From Aeromonas lusitana (lineage in GTDB: Bacteria; Pseudomonadota; Gammaproteobacteria; Enterobacterales; Aeromonadaceae), in NCBI RefSeq assembly GCF_002812985.1, contig NZ_PGCP01000017.1, positions 23,162 through 87,161 of the forward strand: a stretch of 64,000 nucleotides of DNA. Reading direction: 5' to 3'. The position numbers and the translations under genes were made by a program. This document shows positions 18,225-26,642 of the stretch, piece by piece. Below the pieces are notes generated by a model. It saw only the letters and a list, made by a program, of their open reading frames with translations, had not been told where the DNA came from and did no database searches. The first letter of the stretch is position 1, and every line of letters begins with the position of its first letter.

Positions 18225-20501
18225 TCAATGCCGGCTGACGATGATGCGGCCGGTGCTCAAGTCCCGGGCCTGGCCGGTGACGCTGATCTTGAGGCCATAT
18301 TCGGGCAGCAGACGGCCCGCATCCGGGATCGCCTCACTCTGGTAGCTGCGCGAATCCTTGAATACCCGGTTCGGCGCTATCCAGAAGTCCCGCAGCACTG
18401 AGCCGCTGGCATGGGTGAGGTCGAGGGGGCGCTGGAAGCCCAGGCTGAAGGTGGCGTCGTGGATCTGGTAGCGGGTACCGGCGACGGCGCCGTCACTCCA
18501 GTGCAGGGTGCGCTGATCCCCGTCCACCACCCCGAGGAAGCCCTCGCCCGGATGCTGGCCCACCCAGTTGTTGCTCTGGCTGTTGTCCACGTACCAGAGC
18601 AGCAGGCCCGGCTCGTAGCGCATCAGTTGATTGTCTACCTTGACGTGGGCCAGCCCCTTGTCGACCCCGGCGTGGTTGCGCCACTCGGCGAGATAGTAGT
18701 GATCCTTGGTCTCCTTGCCGTTGTTTCTCGCAAAACCGGCCAGGGTGAAGGCAGAATTGCCTTCGGCGCCGTCGCTCAGCAGGGTCTCACCGTCGGCAAT
18801 CACCTGCAGCTCATCCACGAACAGGCCGTTCTCGGCCGTCCCTGCGTCGCTCTGGTATTGCAGGCTGAGGGTGATGCGCTGACCGGCCCAGGGGCTCAAG
18901 TCAAACTCGGCATCGGTCCAGCCATCTGAATTGCCCGTGATGCCGACCCCGAAGCCTATCCCGTTCGGATCGTCGGTGCGGGTCAGGTTGCCCGGGATGG
19001 GCTCGCCGTTGACCAGCACCCGCGCATAGTCGAAGCCCTCCTCAATCTGATACCAGGCCTTGAAGGCCAGGCTGGCGCTCTGCTTGCCGCTGAGATCCAG
19101 GGCCAGGCTCATGCGGTTGTCCAGGTTGTTGCCCTTGCCGCCGTGATACTGGTACTGGCCGGCGTAAGGGGGATTCAAGGCGATCTGCTTGGGCGGCAGG
19201 TTGATGCGCACCACGTCGTCGTTGCGGCCCTTGTCGTTGGCCTGATCCAGCATGTAGACGTTGCCACGGGCGCTCAACTCATCGACCTGCACATTGCTGC
19301 CGTGCAGCCAGTTGCCGCCGAGGGAGGCCTGCAGGAACTCCTTGGCCCAGGCGGAGAAGCCGGTGGGCTCGGTGCCGCCGATCACCCCGGCCCAGGAGCC
19401 GGAGGACATGATGGACCAGGTTGCCACCGGCTCCCCCTTGCCGCTGTACTTGGTATCGTACTCATCCGGTAGCCCCAGATCGTGGCCATATTCGTGGGCG
19501 CAAACCCCGGCCGCCGCGTCTATGGGCTGGATGGTGTAGTCGTAGGCCGCATACTGGCCGCCGAAGTTGCCGTTCGGGCTGCTGGTGCCGGGAATGGGGT
19601 AGGGGCTTCCCAGGTTCCAGCGGTGGGCCCAGATGGCATCTTCGCCGAGATCGCCGCCGCCCGCCTCTTCCCCCACACTGGAGTGGAAGATCATCAGGTG
19701 ATCGATGAGGCCATCCGGCTCGTTGCGGTTGCCGTTGCCGTTCAGATCGTAGCGGTCTTCCTGATCAAACTCGGACAAGTCGATGGACGGATCCCCGGCC
19801 ACCTGGATAAGCGCCTCCTTTACCAGCTCCCGCACCGCTGTCTCGTTCTTGTTGCTGCCGTAGTAAGTCGCGCTCTTCTCGGCGGTATACCAGCCCGCCA
19901 CCTGGCCGCGCACGCTGTAGCTCTGGCCGGACTGCTGCTCGTAGAACTGGCGCATGGAGATGAAGCGCTCGCCGTTCGGGCCCGCGTACCCCTTGGCGGA
20001 GAACAGCAGGTCGTTGTAGTGGGCCTGGGTGTAGTCCGGGTAGTACATCTTGGTGAGCTCTGGGCTCAGGCTGTTCTTCGGGTAATCGGGGAAGTCCACC
20101 AGGATGGCGAGGATCTTGTCCTTGCGCATCTGACCCCGGTAGGTCTCCTTCTCGATGGCCTTGAGCAGCAGGGTGGGCATCCGATCGCCGGGGCGCGCCG
20201 TACCGTTCAGGCGGATCTTCTTGAGGATGGTTTCCCACACCTTGCCCTCCTTCTGGGCCAGGCTGCCACTGCTGCCGGGGTAGCTGCGCACCTTCTCCCG
20301 GTAGTAGCGGGCCAGGGCGGCCTGCTCCTGCTCAGGGGAGGCCAGGGTCGGGATACGACCGCTCTTCTTGAGCATCTCCAGCACCTTCACCTCATCGGCC
20401 AAGGGGGCATCGAAGGGGCCGTGGACCGGGGCGGCCAGGGCGTGGTTTCCAATCATAAGGGTCGAGCCGACAAGCAGGCTCATTATTGTTTTTTTAGGCA
20501 T
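18225..20501 (-). CDS. M6 family metalloprotease (immune inhibitor A-like), secreted
   Basis: A 758-residue secreted zinc protease. The start MPKKTIMSLLVGSTLMIGNH follows AAGGAG at a normal distance. An ATG six codons earlier overlaps that site and is less likely. A signal peptide ends near NHALAAP. The catalytic HEYGHDLGLPDEYD begins at about residue 336; the His-Glu-x-x-His set is typical of immune inhibitor A, which in Bacillus degrades antibacterial host peptides. The C-terminal half is beta-rich with a carbohydrate-binding-like fold and no GlyGly-CTERM. A terminator-like hairpin lies just upstream of the ribosome binding site (20525-20548). Confidence 0.93.
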   Translation of the reverse strand: MPKKTIMSLLVGSTLMIGNHALAAPVHGPFDAPLADEVKVLEMLKKSGRIPTLASPEQEQAALARYYREKVRSYPGSSGSLAQKEGKVWETILKKIRLNGTARPGDRMPTLLLKAIEKETYRGQMRKDKILAILVDFPDYPKNSLSPELTKMYYPDYTQAHYNDLLFSAKGYAGPNGERFISMRQFYEQQSGQSYSVRGQVAGWYTAEKSATYYGSNKNETAVRELVKEALIQVAGDPSIDLSEFDQEDRYDLNGNGNRNEPDGLIDHLMIFHSSVGEEAGGGDLGEDAIWAHRWNLGSPYPIPGTSSPNGNFGGQYAAYDYTIQPIDAAAGVCAHEYGHDLGLPDEYDTKYSGKGEPVATWSIMSSGSWAGVIGGTEPTGFSAWAKEFLQASLGGNWLHGSNVQVDELSARGNVYMLDQANDKGRNDDVVRINLPPKQIALNPPYAGQYQYHGGKGNNLDNRMSLALDLSGKQSASLAFKAWYQIEEGFDYARVLVNGEPIPGNLTRTDDPNGIGFGVGITGNSDGWTDAEFDLSPWAGQRITLSLQYQSDAGTAENGLFVDELQVIADGETLLSDGAEGNSAFTLAGFARNNGKETKDHYYLAEWRNHAGVDKGLAHVKVDNQLMRYEPGLLLWYVDNSQSNNWVGQHPGEGFLGVVDGDQRTLHWSDGAVAGTRYQIHDATFSLGFQRPLDLTHASGSVLRDFWIAPNRVFKDSRSYQSEAIPDAGRLLPEYGLKISVTGQARDLSTGRIIVSRH

Positions 20502-20524
20502 TACTATGTGCTCCTTCACATGAT

Positions 20525-20548
20525 CAAAAAGGGAGCCCGTCGGGCTCC
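20525..20548 (-). promoter_or_regulatory. Terminator-like hairpin in the leader of the M6 protease gene (candidate attenuator)
   Basis: On the minus strand GGAGCCC GAC GGGCTCC is followed by CTTTTTG, then after about 12 bases by the AAGGAG of the protease gene. The next gene upstream is divergent, so it does not end another transcript coming from that side. Confidence 0.55.
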
Positions 20549-20924
20549 GCTTTCCGGGCGACTAGTGATTCACCCGCGTCCCTTGATACCTGCCGGGAGG
20601 TGGTTTGTCACGCCAGTTAATGCAGTGAAAGAGACTGCTTGCCGATAAAAATTCCGATCGAGTTGACTACTTTTGATTACTTGTGTGGTCCGATATGTGT
20701 CAGATCTGCAATGTGATGGTTTGTCGCGCTGTTTTCCGCTTTTTGCGGCCACCACCATTTGGGAGGGGGCCGGCGGGGCACTTATCTTGGTGCGCCGCAT
20801 TGAGCCGGATGCGCTGTGCGAGTATGCTTGGCCGCAACTATGCCCCTGGCGGCCAGCCGCGCTATCGCTGCGGAGAGCCTGCCAGCCGGGTGTCGACATC
20901 CATCCAATACCGTCTGGGGTTTAT
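20549..20924. other. Intergenic region between the M6 protease gene and rraB
   Basis: This divergent intergenic stretch has GC-rich, foldable sequence next to the protease (for example ACCT-CCCGGC-AGGT on the minus strand) and an AT-rich centre. No conserved ORF was recognised and no known riboswitch consensus could be fitted. Confidence 0.4.
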
Positions 20925-21272
20925 ATGAGTATTAACATGCAAGAGTGGCGCGAAGAGACCACCGCCATCGTCAACGAACTGCTGGCCGACGGCAGCAATC
21001 CGGATGTGGACTACGAGATTGAACACCACTTCGCCTGCCAGGATTTCGATCTGCTGGAGAAGGCGGCGGTTGACCTGTTCAAGGCCGGTTTCGAAGTGAC
21101 CGACGCCGAAGAGATGGAGCTGGACGATGGCGCCCCCATCTTCTGCTTCGACGCCACCGTGGAGCGCAAGCTGGAGATCGAACCGATCCTGGCCGACATC
21201 GAGAAGATGTTGCCGATCCTGGAAAAGTACGGTGTGGACTACGACGGCTGGGGTACCTACTTCCAGGAGTAA
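20925..21272 (+). CDS. rraB: Regulator of ribonuclease E activity B
   Basis: A 115-residue acidic cytosolic protein. MQEWREETTAIVNELLADGS and YEIEHHFACQDFDLLEKAAV are the RraB family hallmark, and it ends KYGVDYDGWGTYF. RraB binds the C-terminal region of RNase E and lowers its activity on selected transcripts. ATG 20925 is chosen because it opens the conserved domain. It is monocistronic and convergent with the downstream gene, sharing a terminator. Confidence 0.95.
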   Translation: MSINMQEWREETTAIVNELLADGSNPDVDYEIEHHFACQDFDLLEKAAVDLFKAGFEVTDAEEMELDDGAPIFCFDATVERKLEIEPILADIEKMLPILEKYGVDYDGWGTYFQE

Positions 21273-21310
21273 TCACCCCAACCCTCTCCCAGAGAGAGGG
21301 TGGTAAAAAC

Positions 21311-21337
21311 AAAAAGGCCACATCATGTGGCCTTTTT
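21311..21337. terminator. Bidirectional terminator between rraB and the PAS-EAL gene
   Basis: AAAAAGGCCACAT / ATGTGGCCTTTTT around C, with A and T runs on both sides. Confidence 0.9.
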
Positions 21338-21349
21338 GCTGGGTGAATG

Positions 21350-23338
21350 TCAGTGGGGAACGAGTAACTGGTAGCTGCGGGCAAACTCCTCGGGGGGGAG
21401 GGGGCGGCTGAACAGGAAGCCCTGCAGCCGATCGCACCCCGCCTGAACCAGCCAGGCCTGCTGCTCCACCGTCTCCACCCCCTCGGCGGTGATCCTGATG
21501 CCGAGCTCGTGGCCCAGGCCGATGACGGAACGCACTATGGCGGTGGTGGCCTGGTTGGTCACCAGCTCCTGGGTGAAGCTTCTGTCCAGCTTGAGGGTCG
21601 CCACCTGCAGCCGTGGCAGATAGGCCAGGGAGCAGTAGCCGGTGCCGAAATCGTCGATGGCGAGGTGAAAACCGGCCTCGATGAGGTTCGCAAGGTTGCT
21701 CTCTATCTCGTCCGCATTTTCCATCAAGACCCCTTCGGTGATCTCCAGCTCCAGCTGCCAGGGGGCCAGCCCATGGCGCTCTATGCAGGCGAAGATCTGG
21801 GAGCAGAGCTCGGGATCGCGAAATTGCAGCGGTGACAGGTTGATGGAGAGCACCAGATCCGGCGCCGCCAGCTGCCATTGCGCGAGCTGAGCGCAGCCCT
21901 GCTCCAGCATCAACTGGCCGAGCTGGCCGATGAGGCCGAGCTCTTCCGCCAGGGGAATGAACTCGTCCGGGGAGATCATGCCAAAGACGGGGTGCGGCCA
22001 GCGGCACAGCAGTTCGGCCCCGTGCAGTTGATTGCCGTGGGTGCTGATGATGGGCTGGTAGACGGCGGTCAGCTCGGCTGACTTGATGGCGAGCGGCAAC
22101 TGGGCCGCGATCAGCTGGCGGCGCTTGAGCTTGGCGTCGAGTTCCGGGTCGAACAGGGTGCAGTGCTGCTGCTGGCGTTTGCCCTGGGCCAGCGCCGCCT
22201 CGGCGTGGCTCAGCAGCCGCTCGGCGTCGTTGGCCTTGCCATGGGCTATGCCGAGGAAGACCGGGATCTGGATCCTGTGCTCCTCGACCTGATAGGGGAC
22301 CATCAGCTCCCGCAGCAGGTTGTTGCTCCAGTCGCTCAAGGGGATGTTCAGCTCGGGCAGCAGCAGGGCGAAGTCGTCGGCGGCGACCCGGCACAGCAGG
22401 GAGTGGGGCGGTGCCAGCCGTTGCAGGCGGCGAGCCACCTGGCTCAGCAGGCGATCGGCGACCCGGATGCCGAAGCGATCGTTGATCTCGCGAAAGTGTT
22501 GCAGATCGACCAGCAGCAGGCTGGCCTTGCGGGCGCCGAGGTGGCGGCTGGTCTGCAGAAAATGGGACAGCTTGAGCAGGCCGGTGAGGCTGTCGTAGTG
22601 CTGCTCCTGTTGCAACTGGGCCTGAGTGGTGCGCAGCCCAGTGATGTCGCGGCTCAGGGTGAGGATGCCGAGGGAGTTGCCATCGCCATCCGGCACGTCG
22701 ACCCGGGTCACCTCCAGATGGCGGCCCTGACCGTGGGCATCCATCAGGCAATACTCTCCCCGTCCCATGGTCTGCTCGGCAGACAGACGGGCGGAGACGC
22801 GCTGGCCGATGGCCTCGCTCGCCGTCAACCCCATGAAGTCGAGAAACGCCTGATTGCAGTCGATGATCACGCCTTGGTGATCTTCCAGTCGGATGGGGTC
22901 GGGGATGGCGTCGAGCAGGCGGCGTTGCAGCAGTTGCTGCTGGCGGAAGGTCTGCTCCAGCTCCTTGCGCTGATCGATGGCGCTGACCATGGCGAACAGG
23001 GCGAGCGGTTCGCCCGCCTCGTCATAGAGCGGCACCTTGTGGATCTCCATCCAGCTGGTGCTGTCACCGCTGTGGCAGTGCAGCTGCTGGTGGAGCAGAG
23101 GTTGGCCCTCGGCCAGCAGACGTTGATCCTCCTCCCTGAACATGTCACCCCAGGGCATCTCGGCATCCGTCTTGCCGATGATCTCGTTGGGGTGCAGCAG
23201 CCCGGCCTCCCTGGCGAAGACCCGGTTGGCGAACAGATACCGTCCGCTGGCATCGCGGCAGAAGATATTCATGGGTAACTGGTCGATGATCTGCTGCAGC
23301 AGCGCCAGGGAGAGCGAAGAATTCACGTGAGCACTCAC
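21350..23338 (-). CDS. PAS-PAS-GGDEF(degenerate)-EAL cyclic di-GMP signalling protein
   Basis: About 662 cytosolic residues. The first PAS domain (IIDQLPMNIFCRDASGRYLF) and second PAS domain (LLDAIPDPIRLEDHQGVIID) occupy about residues 1-235. The diguanylate cyclase domain has RVAADDFALLL where GGDEF is expected, so synthesis is unlikely. The EAL domain has GAELLCRWPHP, ITEGVLMEN, AIDDFGTGYCSLAYL, TLKLDRSF and ITAEGVET, consistent with an active phosphodiesterase. The open frame reaches 23557 but would overlap the divergent lipoprotein gene. GTG 23338 (or GTG 23326) is the likely start, without a strong ribosome binding site. Confidence 0.85.
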   Translation of the reverse strand: MSAHVNSSLSLALLQQIIDQLPMNIFCRDASGRYLFANRVFAREAGLLHPNEIIGKTDAEMPWGDMFREEDQRLLAEGQPLLHQQLHCHSGDSTSWMEIHKVPLYDEAGEPLALFAMVSAIDQRKELEQTFRQQQLLQRRLLDAIPDPIRLEDHQGVIIDCNQAFLDFMGLTASEAIGQRVSARLSAEQTMGRGEYCLMDAHGQGRHLEVTRVDVPDGDGNSLGILTLSRDITGLRTTQAQLQQEQHYDSLTGLLKLSHFLQTSRHLGARKASLLLVDLQHFREINDRFGIRVADRLLSQVARRLQRLAPPHSLLCRVAADDFALLLPELNIPLSDWSNNLLRELMVPYQVEEHRIQIPVFLGIAHGKANDAERLLSHAEAALAQGKRQQQHCTLFDPELDAKLKRRQLIAAQLPLAIKSAELTAVYQPIISTHGNQLHGAELLCRWPHPVFGMISPDEFIPLAEELGLIGQLGQLMLEQGCAQLAQWQLAAPDLVLSINLSPLQFRDPELCSQIFACIERHGLAPWQLELEITEGVLMENADEIESNLANLIEAGFHLAIDDFGTGYCSLAYLPRLQVATLKLDRSFTQELVTNQATTAIVRSVIGLGHELGIRITAEGVETVEQQAWLVQAGCDRLQGFLFSRPLPPEEFARSYQLLVPH

Positions 23339-23495
23339 GGGGGAAACTTCGAGCAAATCTATGATAACAGGCCAATTTTGTAAAGCCTGGGTTAAGGATG
23401 ATCCATTTGTGTCGATCCCTGCTGACAGCCTGTGTCGCGAGCCCCATAATAGCCGCCGATTGGCCTGTGGTGGCCTTATGGACGAGAGAAGCAGC

Positions 23496-23990
23496 ATGAA
23501 GAAGATAATGGGGGGCGCACTGGCCCTGTTGATGGTCGGTTGTGCCAGTGACAACAACGGTGGCGAGCAATATCGCTATACCCCGCCGGTCGCCAAGGCG
23601 ACCAACAATACCCAGGAGATGCAGATCCCGGTCGATCTGGTGTGGGCCCGCGCCGAGAAGTGGTTTGGCGATCACGGTCTGAACATCGAGAACAGCCAGC
23701 GTGGCTCCGGCCTGATGACTGCCAACGTCGAGAACTCGGCCGATGGCCTGGAGTGGCTGGATTGCGGCACCATGGGCTCCAAGGTCGCCCTGGGCAACCC
23801 CAATCTGCAGATCAACCTGATCATCACCCAGAGCGGCAACAACAGCGTGGCCACCGTCAACGTCAAGGGCAACACCCAGCTCTATTTCGTTGAAGGTTCA
23901 GGCGAGCGCGTGCTGGCGCCTTCCATCACCCCGGTCTGCGTCTCCCGTGGCAGCCTGGAGCAGAGCCTGTTCTCCACTCTGGGGAACTGA
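23496..23990 (+). CDS. Hypothetical lipoprotein (164 residues)
   Basis: MKKIMGGALALLMVGC ends in a lipobox and the mature protein (QEMQIPVDLVWARAEKWFGD) looks like the fold of outer-membrane lipoproteins of the BamC/NlpB-like or YbaY-type group; the exact family was not recognised. GAAGCAGC precedes the ATG. It is divergent from the PAS-EAL gene and ends at a terminator shared with the AraC gene. Confidence 0.8.
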   Translation: MKKIMGGALALLMVGCASDNNGGEQYRYTPPVAKATNNTQEMQIPVDLVWARAEKWFGDHGLNIENSQRGSGLMTANVENSADGLEWLDCGTMGSKVALGNPNLQINLIITQSGNNSVATVNVKGNTQLYFVEGSGERVLAPSITPVCVSRGSLEQSLFSTLGN

Positions 23991-24021
23991 TCTGGCGCCA
24001 TCCGCCGTTCGGCGATGCGCA

Positions 24022-24056
24022 CAAAAAATCCCGTTGCTTGCAACGGGATTTTTTTA
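24022..24056. terminator. Bidirectional terminator (lipoprotein / AraC genes)
   Basis: AAAAAATCCCGTTG / CAACGGGATTTTTTT around CTTG. Confidence 0.9.
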
Positions 24057-24977
24057 TCCCTGAGGCGTGCTCGCCGCGAGTCCCTGCTGGCGAAACTTGC
24101 CGGGAGCCAGCCCGGTCAGCTGCTTGAAGGCCTTGGCAAAGGCCGCCTCGGACTGATAGCCGACCCGCTGCGCCACCTCGCCGATGGGCAGGTGATCCGG
24201 CTGGCGCAGCAGTTCCCCCGCCCGCACCATGCGCACCCGCACCATGAACTCCCAGACGCTGCAGCCGAGCCGCTGGCGAAAGTGCCGAAAGTAGGTGGCC
24301 CGGGACATGGCGGCCAGGGTCGCCAGCTCGTCCACGCTCCAGGGATGGGCAGGGGTTGCCAGCATGGCCTGCAGGGAGCGCCCGATCCTCGCATCCTGCA
24401 AGGCACCGATGAGCCCGAGCGCACCGTGCGGATCGCTGGCATGGGCGCGCAGCCCCATGGCCAGCAGCACCTGGCTCAGGGCCGTCAGCACGGCGCCTGA
24501 GCCCTGCTGCTCGCGGGCCAGCTCCTGCTGGATCAGCGCCAGCACCAGGGTCAGCGCCTGGCGGGACTCGCTGGTGAGCAAGGGGATGCAGAGTGGGCTC
24601 GGCAATGCGTCCAGCAGCAGGGGGCGCAGGGGCCCCTGGTAGTGAAACTCGCCGCACAGAAACTCCACCTCTTCCCCGCCATCGCTGCGGGTGGGCAGCA
24701 CGCCGTCGGCGGATTCCGTATCGGCGAGGGGTTCTCCATCCCGCCAGATGGTGTGGGGCTCGCCACCGGGCAGCAGCAGCAGATCCCCGGGTTGCATCAC
24801 CAGCTCCTGGCCCGGCTGGGTGCGGACCTTGAGCTCGCCCTTCATCAACAGATGAAACGGCATCACCCCGGCCGGGCTCTGCTCGTGGGGCAGGGCGAAG
24901 CCGCCGCGGTAGAGGCAACGCACATCGAAGGAGCCGCGGATCCCGGCCTGGCCAATCAACTGGTCTATGTCGTTCAT
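24054..24977 (-). CDS. AraC family regulator with cupin domain
   Basis: A 307-residue regulator. The N-terminal cupin (ELVMQPGDLLLLPGGEPHTI) matches the Cupin_6 regulators. The C-terminus has two helix-turn-helix motifs (WSVDELATLAAMSRATYFRH and LPIGEVAQRVGYQSEAAFAK) and FKQLTGLAPGKFR. The divergent gene encodes an AhpD-like protein. This pairing is common and suggests that the regulator controls its neighbour in response to an electrophile or oxidant; that is inference. Confidence 0.93.
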   Translation of the reverse strand: MNDIDQLIGQAGIRGSFDVRCLYRGGFALPHEQSPAGVMPFHLLMKGELKVRTQPGQELVMQPGDLLLLPGGEPHTIWRDGEPLADTESADGVLPTRSDGGEEVEFLCGEFHYQGPLRPLLLDALPSPLCIPLLTSESRQALTLVLALIQQELAREQQGSGAVLTALSQVLLAMGLRAHASDPHGALGLIGALQDARIGRSLQAMLATPAHPWSVDELATLAAMSRATYFRHFRQRLGCSVWEFMVRVRMVRAGELLRQPDHLPIGEVAQRVGYQSEAAFAKAFKQLTGLAPGKFRQQGLAASTPQG

Positions 24978-25089
24978 GATTCTATTTGGTGTTTATTTGC
25001 GTCTTTTAAGTATTAAATGAATCACCCCTCGATGCAATACTGGCTCCATCGAACCGGCATGGGCCCGTTCATCCCAGAGGAGAGTCAAG

Positions 25090-25419
25090 ATGCAAGACTG
25101 GAACCAATACCGTAAAGAGCTGACCGGCCGCGTGATGGAGCTGGGCAGCCTGAGCCCGGATACCCTCAAGGGCTATCAGCTGCTCTCATCCGCCGGCAGC
25201 AAGGGCGGCACCCTGGATGGCAAGACCCGCGAGCTTATTTCGCTGGCGGTGGCGGTCACCACCCGTTGCGACGGCTGCATCGCTGTGCATGCCGAATCTG
25301 CCCTCAAGCAGGGGGCCAGCCGGGCCGAGATCGCCGATGCCCTCGGCGTCGCCATCGCCATGAATACCGGCGCAGCCATGGTCTACTCCGCCCGGGTGCT
25401 GGACGCCATCGACCGCTGA
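25090..25419 (+). CDS. Carboxymuconolactone decarboxylase / AhpD-like protein
   Basis: A 109-residue cytosolic protein with the AhpD signature: TTRCDGCIAVHAESALKQGA holds the CxxC redox pair and the downstream His. The size matches small single-domain AhpD-like proteins, which reduce peroxides or disulfides. AGAGGAGAGTCAAG lies before ATG. It is divergent from the cupin AraC gene and probably its target. Confidence 0.92.
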   Translation: MQDWNQYRKELTGRVMELGSLSPDTLKGYQLLSSAGSKGGTLDGKTRELISLAVAVTTRCDGCIAVHAESALKQGASRAEIADALGVAIAMNTGAAMVYSARVLDAIDR

Positions 25420-25498
25420 GGCACCCGGGCCGACGGCCCTCCCTTCCTCGCGAGTCAAGTGATCGCCAGACAGACCCTAGATGTACCAAGCCTGCCTT

Positions 25499-25526
25499 TG
25501 CCACACCCCTGGGTGTGGCTCTTTTG
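25499..25526 (+). terminator. Terminator after the AhpD-like gene
   Basis: GCCACACCC / GGGTGTGGC around CTG, followed by TCTTTTG. Confidence 0.8.
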
Positions 25527-25564
25527 TGTGGGCGGGCTGCTTATGTCTCGCGCCCCATAGGCCC

Positions 25565-25600
25565 CAAAAACAGCACCCCCGGCAGAGGCCGGGGGTGCTG
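25565..25600 (-). terminator. Terminator of the rsgA-psd operon
   Basis: CAGCACCCCCGGC / GCCGGGGGTGCTG around AGAG. The A run on the left gives a T run on the minus strand, just after the last gene of the operon. Confidence 0.85.
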
Positions 25601-25615
25601 GGTCATGCAGTCCGC

Positions 25616-26023
25616 TTATTGGGCGAGGCCGCTGTCACCGTGGAACAGCGCCTGCTCGCCGGATTTGAGCAGATAGCCCTTCCAGGGGAAGAGCTGGTAG
25701 CCAGCCCCTTGCCAGGACCAGTTGCCCTCTTCCCCCTGGCGCAGGAGCCGGATGGGCTCGCCGCGTGGCAGGGTCAGCTCGGCCTGGCTCTGATCGGCGT
25801 TGAACAGCACGAAGGCGCTGCCGGTCTCGCTCGCCTCTAGGGATTGCAGGCGGATGGCCTGCTCGAACAGGCGCACGCACTGGTTGGTCAATGCCGACCA
25901 CTGATAGCCGGCGCTGGCACGGCAACCGTGGGCATCCTGATCGTTGCCCACCAGGTGCTGGGTCGGGGTGCTGCAGGCCGCCAGCAGCAGGGAGGCGGTC
26001 ATCAGGGTGAGAGTGCGCATCAT
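25616..26023 (-). CDS. Hypothetical lipoprotein (135 residues), last gene of the rsgA-psd operon
   Basis: [17 protein letters not shown] ends in a lipobox. The mature part contains GCRASAGYQWSALTNQCVRL, a two-cysteine module seen in small envelope proteins of this group, followed by a beta-rich C-terminus. The function is not known. The ATG overlaps the TGA of the preceding DUF2960 gene (ATGA type), indicating translational coupling. Confidence 0.82.
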   Translation of the reverse strand: MMRTLTLMTASLLLAACSTPTQHLVGNDQDAHGCRASAGYQWSALTNQCVRLFEQAIRLQSLEASETGSAFVLFNADQSQAELTLPRGEPIRLLRQGEEGNWSWQGAGYQLFPWKGYLLKSGEQALFHGDSGLAQ

Positions 26024-26274
26024 GACTCCTGGCCATCCCGTTCGATGACGATGTTGGAGAAACCCAGCTCCTTGAAGTAGTTCTCCCGGTAGTCCTTCAC
26101 GCTCTTCTTGTCACGGCGGCAGACCTGGGCCAGCTGGGCCTCCATGGCGTGGAAGCTGGCGAGGTTGATCCCCTCGGCGGCGGCCACCGCATCATAGATG
26201 CTGTTGAACTTGTCGTTGGCGTAGCCGATTTCCTTGGCCTGCTTGTTGTAGGTGTAGGTAATTTTAAACGCCAT
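26020..26274 (-). CDS. DUF2960-like small protein (84 residues)
   Basis: A soluble basic protein opening [20 protein letters not shown]. It resembles the short DUF2960 proteins of Vibrio and Aeromonas; this identification is from memory and moderately sure. No function is known. Its ATG overlaps the stop codon of a leftover VF530-like reading frame (TAA at 26264-26266), and its stop overlaps the next gene's start. Confidence 0.72.
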   Translation of the reverse strand: MAFKITYTYNKQAKEIGYANDKFNSIYDAVAAAEGINLASFHAMEAQLAQVCRRDKKSVKDYRENYFKELGFSNIVIERDGQES

Positions 26275-26395
26275 CTGGGCCTTCCTTCTGTTTGGACTGT
26301 TTGCGCAACACGTAGAGGTAGAGGTTCTCCACCTTCTCCCGCGCCCAAGGGGTCTTGCGCAAGAACGTCAGGCTGGACTTAAACACTGTGGGATC
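26264..26395 (-). pseudogene. Duplicated C-terminal fragment of the VF530 gene
   Basis: On the minus strand this stretch reads [20 protein letters not shown] and on to [15 protein letters not shown], closely matching the end of the intact gene ([19 protein letters not shown]... [12 protein letters not shown]). It has no start of its own. Its frame ends in a TAA that overlaps the DUF2960 start, which suggests it was once the true 3' end of the VF530 gene. Confidence 0.8.
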
Positions 26396-26642
26396 CTGCC
26401 TGTTTCGCTTGCTTGCGCTGGACGGACAGGTAGAGGCTCTCGACTTTTTCCCGCGCCCAGGGGGTTTTTCGCAAGAATTTCAGGCTGGACTTGATGCTGG
26501 GATCCTGGGTGAAGCAACGGATGTTGATCTCCTGACCCAGTTTTTCCCAGCCGTAATGGGCCACCAGGGCGGTGACAATCGCCTCGAGTGTCATCCCATG
26601 CAGTGGATTCTTCGGCTGCGAGGCGCCTTGCTGGTCACTCAT
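26379..26642 (-). CDS. VF530 family DNA-binding protein
   Basis: An 87-residue protein: [40 protein letters not shown] and [15 protein letters not shown] are the VF530 (DUF2132) family pattern, a small helical fold reported to bind DNA. The ATG overlaps the psd stop codon. The last residues AGSHSV come from reading out of frame into a partial second copy of the gene (26264-26395), so the tail differs from the ancestral one. Confidence 0.88.
   Translation of the reverse strand: MSDQQGASQPKNPLHGMTLEAIVTALVAHYGWEKLGQEINIRCFTQDPSIKSSLKFLRKTPWAREKVESLYLSVQRKQAKQAGSHSV

Noticed and set aside
20549..20640. Second GEMM-type riboswitch upstream of the M6 protease gene
   Set aside because: ACAAACC and GGGACGC occur on the minus strand, but the CAAAGCCTCCGG block and the second hairpin are missing, so the consensus does not fit.
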